Origin: Bacteroidota bacterium
GTDB lineage: Bacteria > Bacteroidota > Ignavibacteria > SZUA-365
Direction: 5' to 3'
Assembly (NCBI GenBank): GCA_003246455.1
Contig: QKAF01000110.1
Coordinates: forward strand, 62,001 to 126,000
DNA length: 64,000 nt
Positions 25,938-34,989 of the stretch are shown in pieces (position 1 is the stretch's first letter; every line of letters begins with the position of its first letter). The notes beneath the pieces are model-generated. The model was not told where the DNA came from, searched no databases, and saw only the letters and a list, made by a program, of their open reading frames with translations. Both the position numbers and the translations under genes were made by a program.

Positions 25938-27272
25938 TTATGAGAATGTCTCGAGAAAATGCGTATCAAAATCACCTTCTCGAAACGCGGGGTGCTGCAT
26001 GACCTTTTTATGGAAAGGCAACGTGGTGCTGATGCCCTCGATGACGAACTCGTCCAGCGCCTGCATCATGCGATCCAGGGCTTCTTCACGGGTATGCCCG
26101 TGAACAATCAGCTTCGCAATCATCGAATCGTAATACGGGGGAATCGTGTATCCCTGGTAGGCGTGTGAATCGACACGCACACCGAAACCGCTGGGCTGAT
26201 GCCAGGTGGTGATGATGCCGGGAGACGGCCGGAAATCCTTCGACGGGTCCTCCGCGTTGATGCGGCATTCGATGGCATGTCCGAACGGGGTCGGGTAACC
26301 TCCCTCGGGGAGGGTTTCGCCTGCGGCGGCGCGGATCTGTTCGCGTATCAGGTCCACGCCCGTCACCTCTTCGGTCACGGGATGCTCGACCTGGATCCGC
26401 GTATTCATCTCCATGAAATAGAAATTCTTGTTCTTGTCGAGAAGGAACTCGATGGTTCCGGCCCCTTCGTACCGAATGCTTTTCGCAGCCGCCACCGCAG
26501 CTTCACCCATGCGCTGCCGCAGTTCGGGGGAAACCGCGGGCGACGGAGACTCCTCAATCAGCTTCTGATGGCGACGCTGCACCGAACAGTCGCGCTCGCC
26601 GAGGTGATACACATTCCCGTGCTGATCCCCGACGATCTGAATCTCCACATGGCGGGGTTTCTCGATATATTTTTCCAGATACAGGTCGCCGTTGTTGAAC
26701 GCGGCTTCCGCCTCGGCTTTTGCCATGCGGAACTGTTTTTCAAATTCATCGCGGTTTCGAACGATCCGCATTCCCTTCCCGCCGCCGCCGGCAGACGCCT
26801 TCAGGATGACGGGGAACTCGATGTCGCGTATGATTTCGAGACCGTCTTCCAGATTCTGTACGAGTCCGTCACTGCCCGGCACCGTCGGCACTTCGGAAGC
26901 ACGGACGGTTTCCTTCGCCAGTGATTTATTGCCCATCCGGTGAATCATCTCCGGCGACGGGCCGATGAACTTGATGCCGGATTCATGACAGATTTCCGAG
27001 AACGAAGCGTTCTCCGCAAGAAACCCGTACCCGGGATGGATGGCGTCCGCACCGGTGATCTCCGCGGCCGCGAGGATGCGAGGAATATTGAGGTAGCTCT
27101 CGCGTCCCATGGGAGGACCGATACACACCGCTTCATCGGCAAAACGGACGTGCAGAGAATGCTCGTCCGCTTTCGAATACACCGCAACGGTCTTGATACC
27201 CATCACCCTGCAGGTGCGTATGATGCGGAGAGCGATCTCCCCTCTATTTGCAATCAGGATCTTCGAAAACAA
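25938..27272 (-). CDS. accC: Acetyl-CoA carboxylase, biotin carboxylase subunit
   Basis: 444 residues beginning at a TTG, backed by GGAGGAG a few bases upstream and by the conserved N-terminus [18 protein letters not shown]. This ATP-grasp enzyme carboxylates biotin on BCCP in the first step of fatty acid synthesis. Family blocks are [15 protein letters not shown], the glycine loop [33 protein letters not shown] and the catalytic [20 protein letters not shown]. The carboxyltransferase subunits accA and accD are not in the window. It lies 41 bp after accB in the classical accB-accC order. Confidence 0.97.
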   Translation of the reverse strand: MFSKILIANRGEIALRIIRTCRVMGIKTVAVYSKADEHSLHVRFADEAVCIGPPMGRESYLNIPRILAAAEITGADAIHPGYGFLAENASFSEICHESGIKFIGPSPEMIHRMGNKSLAKETVRASEVPTVPGSDGLVQNLEDGLEIIRDIEFPVILKASAGGGGKGMRIVRNRDEFEKQFRMAKAEAEAAFNNGDLYLEKYIEKPRHVEIQIVGDQHGNVYHLGERDCSVQRRHQKLIEESPSPAVSPELRQRMGEAAVAAAKSIRYEGAGTIEFLLDKNKNFYFMEMNTRIQVEHPVTEEVTGVDLIREQIRAAAGETLPEGGYPTPFGHAIECRINAEDPSKDFRPSPGIITTWHQPSGFGVRVDSHAYQGYTIPPYYDSMIAKLIVHGHTREEALDRMMQALDEFVIEGISTTLPFHKKVMQHPAFREGDFDTHFLETFS

Positions 27273-27313
27273 ATGATCTCCTCCGGTAGGGTCACCGACC
27301 TGGCCGTCGCCGG

Positions 27314-27790
27314 TCAGGACGGATCGATGAGAAAGAGGGGTTGATCGTATTCGACGGGCTGCCCGTTTTCAACCAGAACCTTGACGATCCGGCCCGCGAC
27401 ATCCGATTCGATTTCGTTCATGATTTTCATCGCCTCGATGATGCAGAGGATCTGCCCCTGGCCGATGCTGTCGCCGACCTGGACATACGGAGCGGCATCC
27501 GGCGAGGACGACCGGTAGAACGTCCCGACGATCGGGGAGCGGACCTCATGATGATCCCCGGCAGTGTCCGCTGCGGCTGCTGCCGGAGCGGGAGATGCGG
27601 GTGCGTGAGCTGCCGGTGCAGCGGCGACGGGCGCCTGCTGCGCCGCGGGATACGGCATACTGATCACCTGCGATTCGTGCGCAAATGTCCGCGTGATCCG
27701 CAGCCGCTTTCCTTCTTCTTCAATCTCCAGTTCAGCGATCTGGGCGTCGTTGACGATCTTTATGCATTTCCGAACGAACTGTAAATCCAT
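27314..27790 (-). CDS. accB: Biotin carboxyl carrier protein of acetyl-CoA carboxylase
   Basis: 158 residues, normal for bacterial BCCP. The N-terminal dimerisation part ([20 protein letters not shown]) is followed by an Ala/Pro-rich flexible linker (about residues 45-82) and the C-terminal biotinyl domain. The biotin attachment site is [12 protein letters not shown], with Lys in AMK and Ile in place of the more common Leu. [12 protein letters not shown] and [16 protein letters not shown] frame the domain. A GGAG precedes the ATG. It sits 30 bp after efp. Confidence 0.96.
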   Translation of the reverse strand: MDLQFVRKCIKIVNDAQIAELEIEEEGKRLRITRTFAHESQVISMPYPAAQQAPVAAAPAAHAPASPAPAAAAADTAGDHHEVRSPIVGTFYRSSSPDAAPYVQVGDSIGQGQILCIIEAMKIMNEIESDVAGRIVKVLVENGQPVEYDQPLFLIDPS

Positions 27791-27820
27791 GCCAGCTCCG
27801 CTTGATGAATGTTACCGCAA

Positions 27821-28381
27821 TTATTTAACGCGTTCGAGATAGGCGCCGCTGCGCGTGTCGATCCTGAGGACCTCGCCCTGCTCGATGAAGAGCGGAACGT
27901 TGACTGTCGCACCGGTTTCCACGACCGCACGCTTGCTGCCGCCCTGTGCGGTATCCCCACGCACTCCGGGTTCGGTTTCGGTCACTTCGAGCTCGACCGT
28001 AATCGGGAGCTCGCCGCTGATGGGGGTATCACCGTCCATCAGAATCTCGCAGACCTCGCCTTCTTTCAGGAACTTGACTGCGTCCCCGAACGCGGCGCCG
28101 GTGACATGGATCTGATCGTAGGTTTCCTGATCCATGAAACAGAGGTAATCTCCCTCCGGGTAGAGGTACTGATACTTCCTGCGTTCGACACGCACGACAT
28201 CCACGGATTCGCCAGGTCGGAAGCGCTGTTCGAAGGTGGATCCGCTGCGCATGTTACGAAGTTTTGTCTGCACCATTGCGCCGCCCTTGCCGGGTTTGTG
28301 ATGACGCCATTCGACGATCTGGTGCAGATCGCCGTTGAAGCGGATGATCAATCCGTTCCGAAAATCAGTTGTTGAACCCAT
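27821..28381 (-). CDS. efp: Translation elongation factor P
   Basis: 186 residues, full length. EF-P binds between the P and E sites of the ribosome and rescues stalling at proline runs. The domain I loop HHKPGKGGAMVQTKLRN carries Lys32, the position modified in many bacteria; being Lys, the Arg-rhamnosylation (EarP) route is ruled out. Domains II and III contain YLYPEGDYLCFMDQETYDQI and the C-terminal RIDTRSGAYLERVK. No modification enzyme (EpmA/B, YmfI) is in the window. It heads the efp-accB-accC-gcvH unit; no clear Shine-Dalgarno precedes its ATG. Confidence 0.96.
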   Translation of the reverse strand: MGSTTDFRNGLIIRFNGDLHQIVEWRHHKPGKGGAMVQTKLRNMRSGSTFEQRFRPGESVDVVRVERRKYQYLYPEGDYLCFMDQETYDQIHVTGAAFGDAVKFLKEGEVCEILMDGDTPISGELPITVELEVTETEPGVRGDTAQGGSKRAVVETGATVNVPLFIEQGEVLRIDTRSGAYLERVK

Positions 28382-28616
28382 ACGATATACTGTGTAACGT
28401 CTAAAGTGAATATGAAATGAAACAGAAATGACAAGTTAGGGATGAAGCAAAATAAAGTCAAGCTGGGGCGCGGAGGCCTGATGAATCGAAATCCTTGATT
28501 CTCTGTGTGTTAGTGGGCGTTCCTCAAGTGATCCTTCCAAAACTGGCCGGCGACCCTCTCCGGGGCACGGTTCGATCTGTTTCGTGACCCGAGGGAATTC
28601 CTTATCTTTTGAGACT

Positions 28617-29633
28617 ATGAAGCGTTTCGTTCCAGACAGATACATATCCCTCGGGCTTGCGGTGCTGGCCGCGATTCTCCTTGGACAGGCATGCGGAAAT
28701 GAGCAGCGCGTGATACCGAAAGAGGAGACCGGCGAACCGAACACCCTCCCGCCGGAGATGCTGCTTTACCGCGAGGCGCGCGATGCGTTCATCCAGTGGA
28801 CCGAAGTGTTCGCCCCCGAGCATGATGCCGCATCCGCGTACTCGCTGCTGAGCGCAGCGAGCCGCAGGTCGCTGCAATCGTATGGTGTCCGTGACGGCGC
28901 GACGTTCCGCTCCTGGTTCGATTCGCAGGCGGATGCAGGGAAAACGCCGTTCTCCTACACGCTGTCGCGGTTCGATGTACTCGATATCGAACTCGTTGAC
29001 AGCAGCAGTGCGCTCGTTACCGCGACTTTTCTCGTGCACCACCATCAGAGCACGTTCGAAAGTGTCGGGACCTTCACTCTCCGGAGGGAACGGGGCGCGT
29101 GGGTCGTACCGTTTGCCGAATCCTCCAACTTCGAATCAGGATGGTGGCAGAAGGAGAAACAGTTCGCAATGCGCATGAGCGAGGAAGGACTGTCCCGCAT
29201 CACCTCGGATTCCCTTTCCCTCTCCCTGAAATACCCCGTCGCCTGGGATGTCGTGAGCGTCAACCACACGGCACTTCCGACACAGCCGGCATCCCTTCGC
29301 GGAGTGGCATTGCAGTACATCGATCCGACCAGTCTTGCACCGGTCGCGTTCGTCCGCCTCGCCGCGCTCCCCCTCCCGCTTCCCGATTCCCTGCTGCACA
29401 GAACGGACTCCACGGCTCGCGGCACCCTGGAGTTTCTCCGCACGGAACGGGTGAGCAGCGACAACGGAGCCGTCGTCCAGGGAGAGCTCCGATGGTTCGC
29501 GGATCCCGCCAACAACCGGTACCTTCTATTCTATTCCGCGGTCGATCCCACATATGTGAAATACGAGAACTTTGCCGAAACGTTTGCCGCTATCCGTAAA
29601 TCGATAATCACCACCAACGAGGTTCTGCCCTGA
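28617..29633 (+). CDS. Hypothetical lipoprotein, 338 aa (first gene of a four-gene envelope operon)
   Basis: I do not recognise the family. The ATG chosen gives a signal with a lipobox (ILLGQAC), so the mature protein starts at about Cys25. Residues about 40-160 look like an NTF2/limiting-turnover-type alpha plus beta domain: LLYREARDAFIQWTEVF, then AYSLLSAASRRSLQSYGV and ALVTATFLVHHHQSTFESVG with GTFTLRRERGAWVVPFAESS. The second half resembles a lipid- or ligand-binding beta domain (SLSLKYPVAWDVVSVN to NRYLLFYSAVDPTYVKYENF). The next gene overlaps by one base (TGATG), so expression is coupled. Confidence 0.68.
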   Translation: MKRFVPDRYISLGLAVLAAILLGQACGNEQRVIPKEETGEPNTLPPEMLLYREARDAFIQWTEVFAPEHDAASAYSLLSAASRRSLQSYGVRDGATFRSWFDSQADAGKTPFSYTLSRFDVLDIELVDSSSALVTATFLVHHHQSTFESVGTFTLRRERGAWVVPFAESSNFESGWWQKEKQFAMRMSEEGLSRITSDSLSLSLKYPVAWDVVSVNHTALPTQPASLRGVALQYIDPTSLAPVAFVRLAALPLPLPDSLLHRTDSTARGTLEFLRTERVSSDNGAVVQGELRWFADPANNRYLLFYSAVDPTYVKYENFAETFAAIRKSIITTNEVLP

Positions 29634-30541
29634 TGTCTCTCCGCGCATTTCTCCTTCTTTTTATCTTCTTCGGCATGACTGCTTGCAGCACGGACCGCTC
29701 GAGCGATCGGGGACCTGGGCAAACGACTTCCGGAACGGAAGCGCCAGGCATGGAGGCGGAGACGCCTCAGCAACCTGGGGCGTACACCGGCGACCCTGAA
29801 CTGCGAAAGAAACTGCTCGGGGACCTGGATGTGATCCGCAGAACGAATCTCGATGCGTCGCGATCCACGGACATTCAGACCCTGATAACAGAATTATACA
29901 GTCTGTGCCAGACGCTCGGCGTCACCGCCCGGGCCCTGGACAACAACGGCGCCTTTTCGTCAGAAATCGACACGGAGCTCAAACGCTTCAAAACGGGCGA
30001 CAGCAAACATACCGACGAAGCGGGTAAAGTGATGAACGGCATGTCCGGCGTCTACAGCATGTATGCCCTGCTCGCAAAAATGAAGTTTGTCGGACAGGCG
30101 GAAAAGCAGACCGAAATCCAGGAGATCCACGACGAGACCATCAAGGCGCTGCGGCCCGACGCTCCCGCCGTCGAAGCTGCCGCGGCGATTGCCGATGCCT
30201 GTTATGCGCTGTCGAGCATGATCATTCGTGAAATCGACACTGAAAACCGCTACGGCAAAGCGTTCGAACAGATCGATCGCCAGTACCAGCAGGGTGTCCG
30301 TGTCGCAAAGAAGCAGGAGGACGTGTTCATCAACGGGATGTTCCGTACGTTCGAAGTTTCGCAGCTCTGGCTTCTGTCGATCGACACCAAGGCAAGCGAG
30401 CGCATCAGTGAGCTCAACAATGGCGTCCTGACCGACAGCGGCGAAGCCACCAACGTGGGAATGCAGATGGGGATCGCCGTCAAGTATCTGTTTCTGATAT
30501 CCTACCTTATTGCACAGGGAACTGTGAACCTTACCACCTGA
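29633..30541 (+). CDS. Hypothetical lipoprotein, 302 aa
   Basis: No known family was recognised. The N-terminus has a signal peptide with a lipobox (FFGMTAC), then a Ser/Gly/Pro/Glu-rich linker of about 40 residues. The remaining about 230 residues are almost wholly helical (LRKKLLGDLDVIRRTNLDAS, SVY-like SGVYSMYALLAKMKFVGQAE, YGKAFEQIDRQYQQGVRVAK), ending in a hydrophobic helix VKYLFLISYLIAQGTVN. It may be a helical periplasmic scaffold. The start overlaps the stop of the preceding lipoprotein gene, and the acyltransferase gene starts 10 bp downstream. Confidence 0.68.
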   Translation: MSLRAFLLLFIFFGMTACSTDRSSDRGPGQTTSGTEAPGMEAETPQQPGAYTGDPELRKKLLGDLDVIRRTNLDASRSTDIQTLITELYSLCQTLGVTARALDNNGAFSSEIDTELKRFKTGDSKHTDEAGKVMNGMSGVYSMYALLAKMKFVGQAEKQTEIQEIHDETIKALRPDAPAVEAAAAIADACYALSSMIIREIDTENRYGKAFEQIDRQYQQGVRVAKKQEDVFINGMFRTFEVSQLWLLSIDTKASERISELNNGVLTDSGEATNVGMQMGIAVKYLFLISYLIAQGTVNLTT

Positions 30542-30551
30542 CGCAGCGCCA

Positions 30552-31535
30552 ATGCAGAATTGGTCCGTGCATACCGTTTCGCTGCATGATCAGCCTGCCC
30601 TGTGGGACACCCTGCATGCCTCCGCCGTCAACGCGACGGTGTTCAGCAGCACGCGGTGGATGACCCTGATGTCGCAGGTGTTCCAGCGCAGACCGCTCGC
30701 TTTCGTGCTCACCGGGTCCGAGGGGCCCGCCTGCGGCATACCGCTACTCATGCATAAACGGGGTCCGCTGCGCGTCGCTGCGGCACTGCCGATTACCCTC
30801 TATGCCGGACTGCTCCGCGCAGACCGCGACTGCGCCGGATTCCCTGTACTGATGTCCGCAATGGAACGGTATTTCCACTACATCGCCGTCAGTGCGATTA
30901 CCCATCCCGACGAAGACGGCGTTCTGCTCCGGCGGGGCTGGCGGCTGCGGAAACAGCAGAGCATAAGAATCCCGATTCATGATATGAGCGCGGTGTGGGA
31001 CGGATACAGCCAGTCTCTCCGACGCAAACTGCGGCGGGCGTCCGAGGGAGGATTCCGGCTCGACGACGATCCTCCGACATCGCTCATCGTACGAATGTTC
31101 GAACAGAGCTATCTCCGGCACGGGAATCTCCCCCCCATCCCTTCTGCGACCGTCGAGCGCTGGCTGACGCTGCTGCGGCAGCAGCGTCTCGTTCACTGCT
31201 TCGCCGCGCGCCACGCCGACGGACGGTGTGCGGCGGTCCGGGTCGTCATCAGGGACGGCGACATGCTGTACGACTGGCTTGCCGGCACTGATCCTGCTGT
31301 GGCGCCCGCGTCGTCGCACTGGCTCGTTCATTCCGTCCTGGAGCTCTTCTCGCAGGCCGGCTGCAGCGGCTTCGACTTCATGGGGGCCAATACGCCGGGC
31401 GTCAGTGATTTCAAACGGGGCTTCGGCGGACAGACCGTGGAATATCATGAAGCGGAATGGTACCGCCCGAACCTGCTTCGGCATGTAAACGCCATTCGCG
31501 GTAAACGACTGCGTCTCAGGAGAGGATTCCGATGA
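30552..31535 (+). CDS. FemAB/GNAT-like acyltransferase (Acetyltransf_6 type)
   Basis: 327 residues without a signal peptide. The pattern fits the FemAB-related GNAT family often seen in exopolysaccharide, cell-wall and capsule loci. RRKLRRASEGGFRLDDDP, then FAARHADGRCAAVRVVIRDG, and the C-terminal CSGFDFMGANTPGVSDFKRG with GFGGQTVEYHEAEW are the key blocks. It probably transfers an acyl or aminoacyl group to an envelope precursor; the acceptor is unknown. The last bases overlap the start of the barrel gene (ATGA). Placing this enzyme between lipoproteins and an outer-membrane barrel suggests surface-molecule modification and export. Confidence 0.8.
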   Translation: MQNWSVHTVSLHDQPALWDTLHASAVNATVFSSTRWMTLMSQVFQRRPLAFVLTGSEGPACGIPLLMHKRGPLRVAAALPITLYAGLLRADRDCAGFPVLMSAMERYFHYIAVSAITHPDEDGVLLRRGWRLRKQQSIRIPIHDMSAVWDGYSQSLRRKLRRASEGGFRLDDDPPTSLIVRMFEQSYLRHGNLPPIPSATVERWLTLLRQQRLVHCFAARHADGRCAAVRVVIRDGDMLYDWLAGTDPAVAPASSHWLVHSVLELFSQAGCSGFDFMGANTPGVSDFKRGFGGQTVEYHEAEWYRPNLLRHVNAIRGKRLRLRRGFR

Positions 31536-33661
31536 AATTTTATTCCTCCCTACTCGTTCTGGTGATTCTGACAGTACTGAACGCCGGTGCTCTCCTGTCC
31601 CAGATCGCCGAGCCAGACAGCGGCAGAACGAGTCTTGACACCACGATGGGAATTCCGGATGCTACACCCGCGCTCCTTCCGGCAGACAGCCTGCAACCGG
31701 GTGAGACGCCGCTCGCTGTGAAGCATGAGCACGCCGGGATCTCTCCCGCCGTCTGGCATTGGAGCAAGGATTCCATCGGACTGATGGAATATCACCATCT
31801 CGGGGAAATCGCAGCCGCGCATCCCGCGGTATCGCTGTACAGCCTCGGAAACTACGGACAGCCCGCATGGTTCGGCATCGGGGGGTCGTCTCCTCTTCAG
31901 TCGACGGTGACGGTGAACGGTATCGTCGCGGACGACCTCACGAGCGCGCTGCCCGACCCGAACCGCTTCTCCACAGAGGATGCCGCCTCGTTCACGTTGT
32001 ATCCCCAGTACCAGGCATTCTGGTACGGGACGCCCGGGGACGCGGCGGTGATGGATGTCGAGGAAAAGACCTGGGATGCTCCCCGTCCCATCACGCGGCT
32101 CCGGCATACGGAAGCCGCAAACGAGTACCTGTACACTGACGCCATGTTCACGCTCAACACGAGCGAGAGCGACAACATCTATCTCGGACTCACACGTTCG
32201 AGTATCGGATCCTCGAGCGGAAATAACGCGGCCCGGTTCGAAAACAACCGCTTCGAGAGCTGGAATGTACGGCTCCGATTCCGTCATGCGATGAGCGCGG
32301 CGGTGGTCGTGACGACGCGTCTTCTGTACGACGAAAACCTGACGCTTCTCAACGGCGGCATCAGGGGAAACTTCACCCCCTTTACCGCGCAGCCATATTA
32401 TTTCGAGGACGAATCGGTGGGCACGTTCTCGGCAACGGCGTTCGATCCGCTCGCCGCGCAGGTCGCAAACAGCACGATGAAGTCCGAGCGGCAGCACTAC
32501 CTTGCGGAAGGCGGTCTGCGGGTTCAATGGAGCGCGGATTCCTCGCAGGTGACAAGTCTGCGAATATCCGCTGATGCGGATGTTCGGCGGTTTCGTGACA
32601 ATCTTCTCACGCTGAACAACACGCTCACGATTGAGAATCCCTCACTGAATCTTACGGATGACTGGTCGCTGCTCAAAGCGGTGCTTGACCATGAGACGAA
32701 TCTGAGCTGGGCGAAACTTGAGCTGCAGGGTCTTTTCGGACGATACGCCGCGGAAATGGGCGGAAACGCCCTGGATGATGCCGACGTCCTCGCGCACGCG
32801 CGAGGGAAACTCAGCCTTATTCTCGGGCCGGTATCCGTCTCGGGATTTGCGCGCCTCGACCAGCAGTTCGGAAACAGCACGATCTCCTTTGGTGCTGGCG
32901 GCGAACTCCCGCTCGGATTCCTCAGTCTCTGGGGCGGCGCCTCTTTTGCCGCGCGTCCTCGTTCACTCGTGGAACGTCTCTTCTCCGGTTCCGATGTCCG
33001 CGTCACCGGTGATCGGACACCCGACCTCGACAAGATTGCCATCGCGGAAGCGGGAGTGCGCATTCATGCGGACTGGATCGATCTGGGAATGCGCGGCTTT
33101 GTCCGCAACGAAACCCGGTATACCGACATCCGCGCGTATTCCTTCACCGATTCCCTGCTCGGACGCTATCGCCTGGAGATCACCGAATTGCCCGGCGGCG
33201 TTCAGCGCAGGTTTTACGGGGGAAGCGTGGACGCGCGTCTTACGTTCTGGAGATTTCACATCGATCAGCAGGCGGCGTTCATGTCCACGGACGGGACGGC
33301 GTATGACCTGCTCGCGCCGCAGGTCAGGTATTCAGCGGAACTCTTCTATCGCGGGGTGCTGATCGAAGGGACTCTGGATCTCCGAGTGGGCGGGAGATTC
33401 TCCTATGCGGATCGCTTCACGCCGCTGCTCTATCATCCGGAAACAGGACTGTTTCTTCGTTCCGCCGTCATCGATCCCGCCCCGAGAAGCTATACCGACA
33501 TGAAACGGATCGATCTCTTTCTCTTTGCCACGATCAAGCAGAGGGCGACACTGCATCTCGCTCTGTACAACCTGCTCGATGACCAGTACATCACCACGGA
33601 ATTCTATCCCATGTTCGACCGGGCGTTCAGGCTTGGCGTGGACTGGGTCTTTTTCGACTGA
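31532..33661 (+). CDS. TonB-dependent-receptor-like outer-membrane barrel with plug domain
   Basis: 709 residues. A signal peptide (LLVLVILTVLNAGALLSQ) is followed by a linker, then a plug-like domain at about 95-175 (IGGSSPLQSTVTVNGIVADD is the typical plug segment, and FYGTPGDAAV-like WYGTPGDAAVMDVEEKTWD follows). The rest is a long beta barrel with alternating hydrophobic strands, ending in FRLGVDWVFFD, a C-terminal aromatic as the BAM complex needs. No clear TonB box or carboxypeptidase-like N-terminal domain is seen, so it may be a passive or specialised channel. AGGAGAGGA precedes its ATG. It is the last gene of the operon. Confidence 0.8.
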   Translation: MKFYSSLLVLVILTVLNAGALLSQIAEPDSGRTSLDTTMGIPDATPALLPADSLQPGETPLAVKHEHAGISPAVWHWSKDSIGLMEYHHLGEIAAAHPAVSLYSLGNYGQPAWFGIGGSSPLQSTVTVNGIVADDLTSALPDPNRFSTEDAASFTLYPQYQAFWYGTPGDAAVMDVEEKTWDAPRPITRLRHTEAANEYLYTDAMFTLNTSESDNIYLGLTRSSIGSSSGNNAARFENNRFESWNVRLRFRHAMSAAVVVTTRLLYDENLTLLNGGIRGNFTPFTAQPYYFEDESVGTFSATAFDPLAAQVANSTMKSERQHYLAEGGLRVQWSADSSQVTSLRISADADVRRFRDNLLTLNNTLTIENPSLNLTDDWSLLKAVLDHETNLSWAKLELQGLFGRYAAEMGGNALDDADVLAHARGKLSLILGPVSVSGFARLDQQFGNSTISFGAGGELPLGFLSLWGGASFAARPRSLVERLFSGSDVRVTGDRTPDLDKIAIAEAGVRIHADWIDLGMRGFVRNETRYTDIRAYSFTDSLLGRYRLEITELPGGVQRRFYGGSVDARLTFWRFHIDQQAAFMSTDGTAYDLLAPQVRYSAELFYRGVLIEGTLDLRVGGRFSYADRFTPLLYHPETGLFLRSAVIDPAPRSYTDMKRIDLFLFATIKQRATLHLALYNLLDDQYITTEFYPMFDRAFRLGVDWVFFD

Positions 33662-33757
33662 TTCACGGATGTTTCCGTGGAATCGGGATAAAACGATTCA
33701 ATTCTATCATAACACATTCAGCGTTTCAATCAGACGCGATATTTCTGGAGGAACAAC

Positions 33758-34942
33758 GTGAAAGACATCCGGAACAAGAAATTCGAAACCCAGGCCGTGC
33801 ATGCCGGAACAGAAGAAAACGAGCATGGCGCAGTCGTGACGCCGATTTACCAGACCTCGACGTTCAAATTCAAAAACGTGCAGCACGGAGCGAACCTGTT
33901 TTCCGGAGAGGAAGAGGGCTACATCTATACACGCATGCGCAACCCCACCGTCGAAGCGATGGAAAATGCCATTGCCGTCCTTGAGGGCGGAGCACGGGCC
34001 CTGGGCTGCGGCAGCGGGATGGCCGCGGTACATACCGCTTTCGCCGCCCTCCTCAAGGCTGGCGACCACGTGGTGTGCAGCGAATCGGTGTACGGCCCGA
34101 CAACCACACTCCTCAAGACGGTTCTGCATGGCTTCGGCGTGGAATCCACCTTTGTCAACACGGCTGATATCGATGCCGTACGCGGCGCTGTTCGCCCCGG
34201 CACAAAAGTGATCTACGTGGAAACCCCGGGGAACCCGACGCTGGTCATCAGCGACATTCAGGCCATTGCCGAGATCGCGCATGCACACGACGCAAAACTC
34301 GTCGTCGACAATACCTTCATGGGACCGGCCATGCAGCGTCCGTTTGAACTCGGCGCGGATGTCATTATCCACAGCCTGACGAAGTCTCTCAACGGACATG
34401 CCGATGTCGTCGGCGGTGTCGTCGTGGTCAGGGACGAGGAGATGTATCCGCATTTCCGCAAGACACTCAATCAGATCGGCGGTGTGATCGACCCCTTCAA
34501 CTCATTCCTGGTCCATCGCGGGCTGAAAACACTCTCCCTCCGCATTCAGCGCGCGTCCGAAAGCGCCATGCGCGTCGCACAGTACCTCGAGAAACATCCC
34601 AAGGTTGCATGGGTGCGCTACCCCGGGCTCCCCAGCCATCCGCAGTACGAAATCGGACTGAAGCAGATGTCCGGTCACGGCGCCATGATCGCGTTCGAGC
34701 TTTCGGACGGACTCGAAGCCGGCAAAACGCTGATGGACAATGTGCACCTGTGCCAGCTTGCGGTCAGCCTCGGCGGCGTCGAAAGCCTGATTCAGCATCC
34801 CGCATCCATGACGCACGCGAGTATGGGGAAGGAACAGCGCGAACAGGCGGCGATCACGGACGGCCTCGTGCGTCTTTCCGTTGGAATCGAGGACGTGGAC
34901 GAAATCATTGCGGATCTCGACGCGGCTCTCGCACTCTGCTGA
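33758..34942 (+). CDS. PLP-dependent Cys/Met metabolism enzyme (methionine gamma-lyase / cystathionine gamma-synthase family)
   Basis: 394 residues starting at a GTG with GGAGGA 6 bases upstream. The fold-type I gamma-family is plain: FETQAVHAGTEENEHGAVVT, PTVEAMENAIAVLEGGARAL, the PLP lysine in IIHSLTKSLNGHADVVGG, and SLGGVESLIQHPASMTH. It acts in the cytoplasm on sulfur amino acids: gamma-lyase (methanethiol release), or cystathionine gamma-synthase/lyase. The methionine gamma-lyase active-site Cys position shows Pro (SVYGPTTTL), so a strict MGL call is doubtful. The gene stands alone, between the barrel operon and a bidirectional terminator. Confidence 0.9.
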   Translation: MKDIRNKKFETQAVHAGTEENEHGAVVTPIYQTSTFKFKNVQHGANLFSGEEEGYIYTRMRNPTVEAMENAIAVLEGGARALGCGSGMAAVHTAFAALLKAGDHVVCSESVYGPTTTLLKTVLHGFGVESTFVNTADIDAVRGAVRPGTKVIYVETPGNPTLVISDIQAIAEIAHAHDAKLVVDNTFMGPAMQRPFELGADVIIHSLTKSLNGHADVVGGVVVVRDEEMYPHFRKTLNQIGGVIDPFNSFLVHRGLKTLSLRIQRASESAMRVAQYLEKHPKVAWVRYPGLPSHPQYEIGLKQMSGHGAMIAFELSDGLEAGKTLMDNVHLCQLAVSLGGVESLIQHPASMTHASMGKEQREQAAITDGLVRLSVGIEDVDEIIADLDAALALC

Positions 34943-34963
34943 CCTCATCCCGCTGCAGAAAAG

Positions 34964-34989
34964 AAAAGAGGCCTTCGGGCCTCTTTTTT
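34964..34989. terminator. Bidirectional intrinsic terminator (TTCG loop)
   Basis: Stem AAAAGAGGCC/GGCCTCTTTT with a TTCG loop, flanked by A-runs and T-runs. It sits between the gamma-family PLP gene (+) and the MFS gene (-), the T-run touching the MFS stop codon, so it serves both. Confidence 0.85.
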
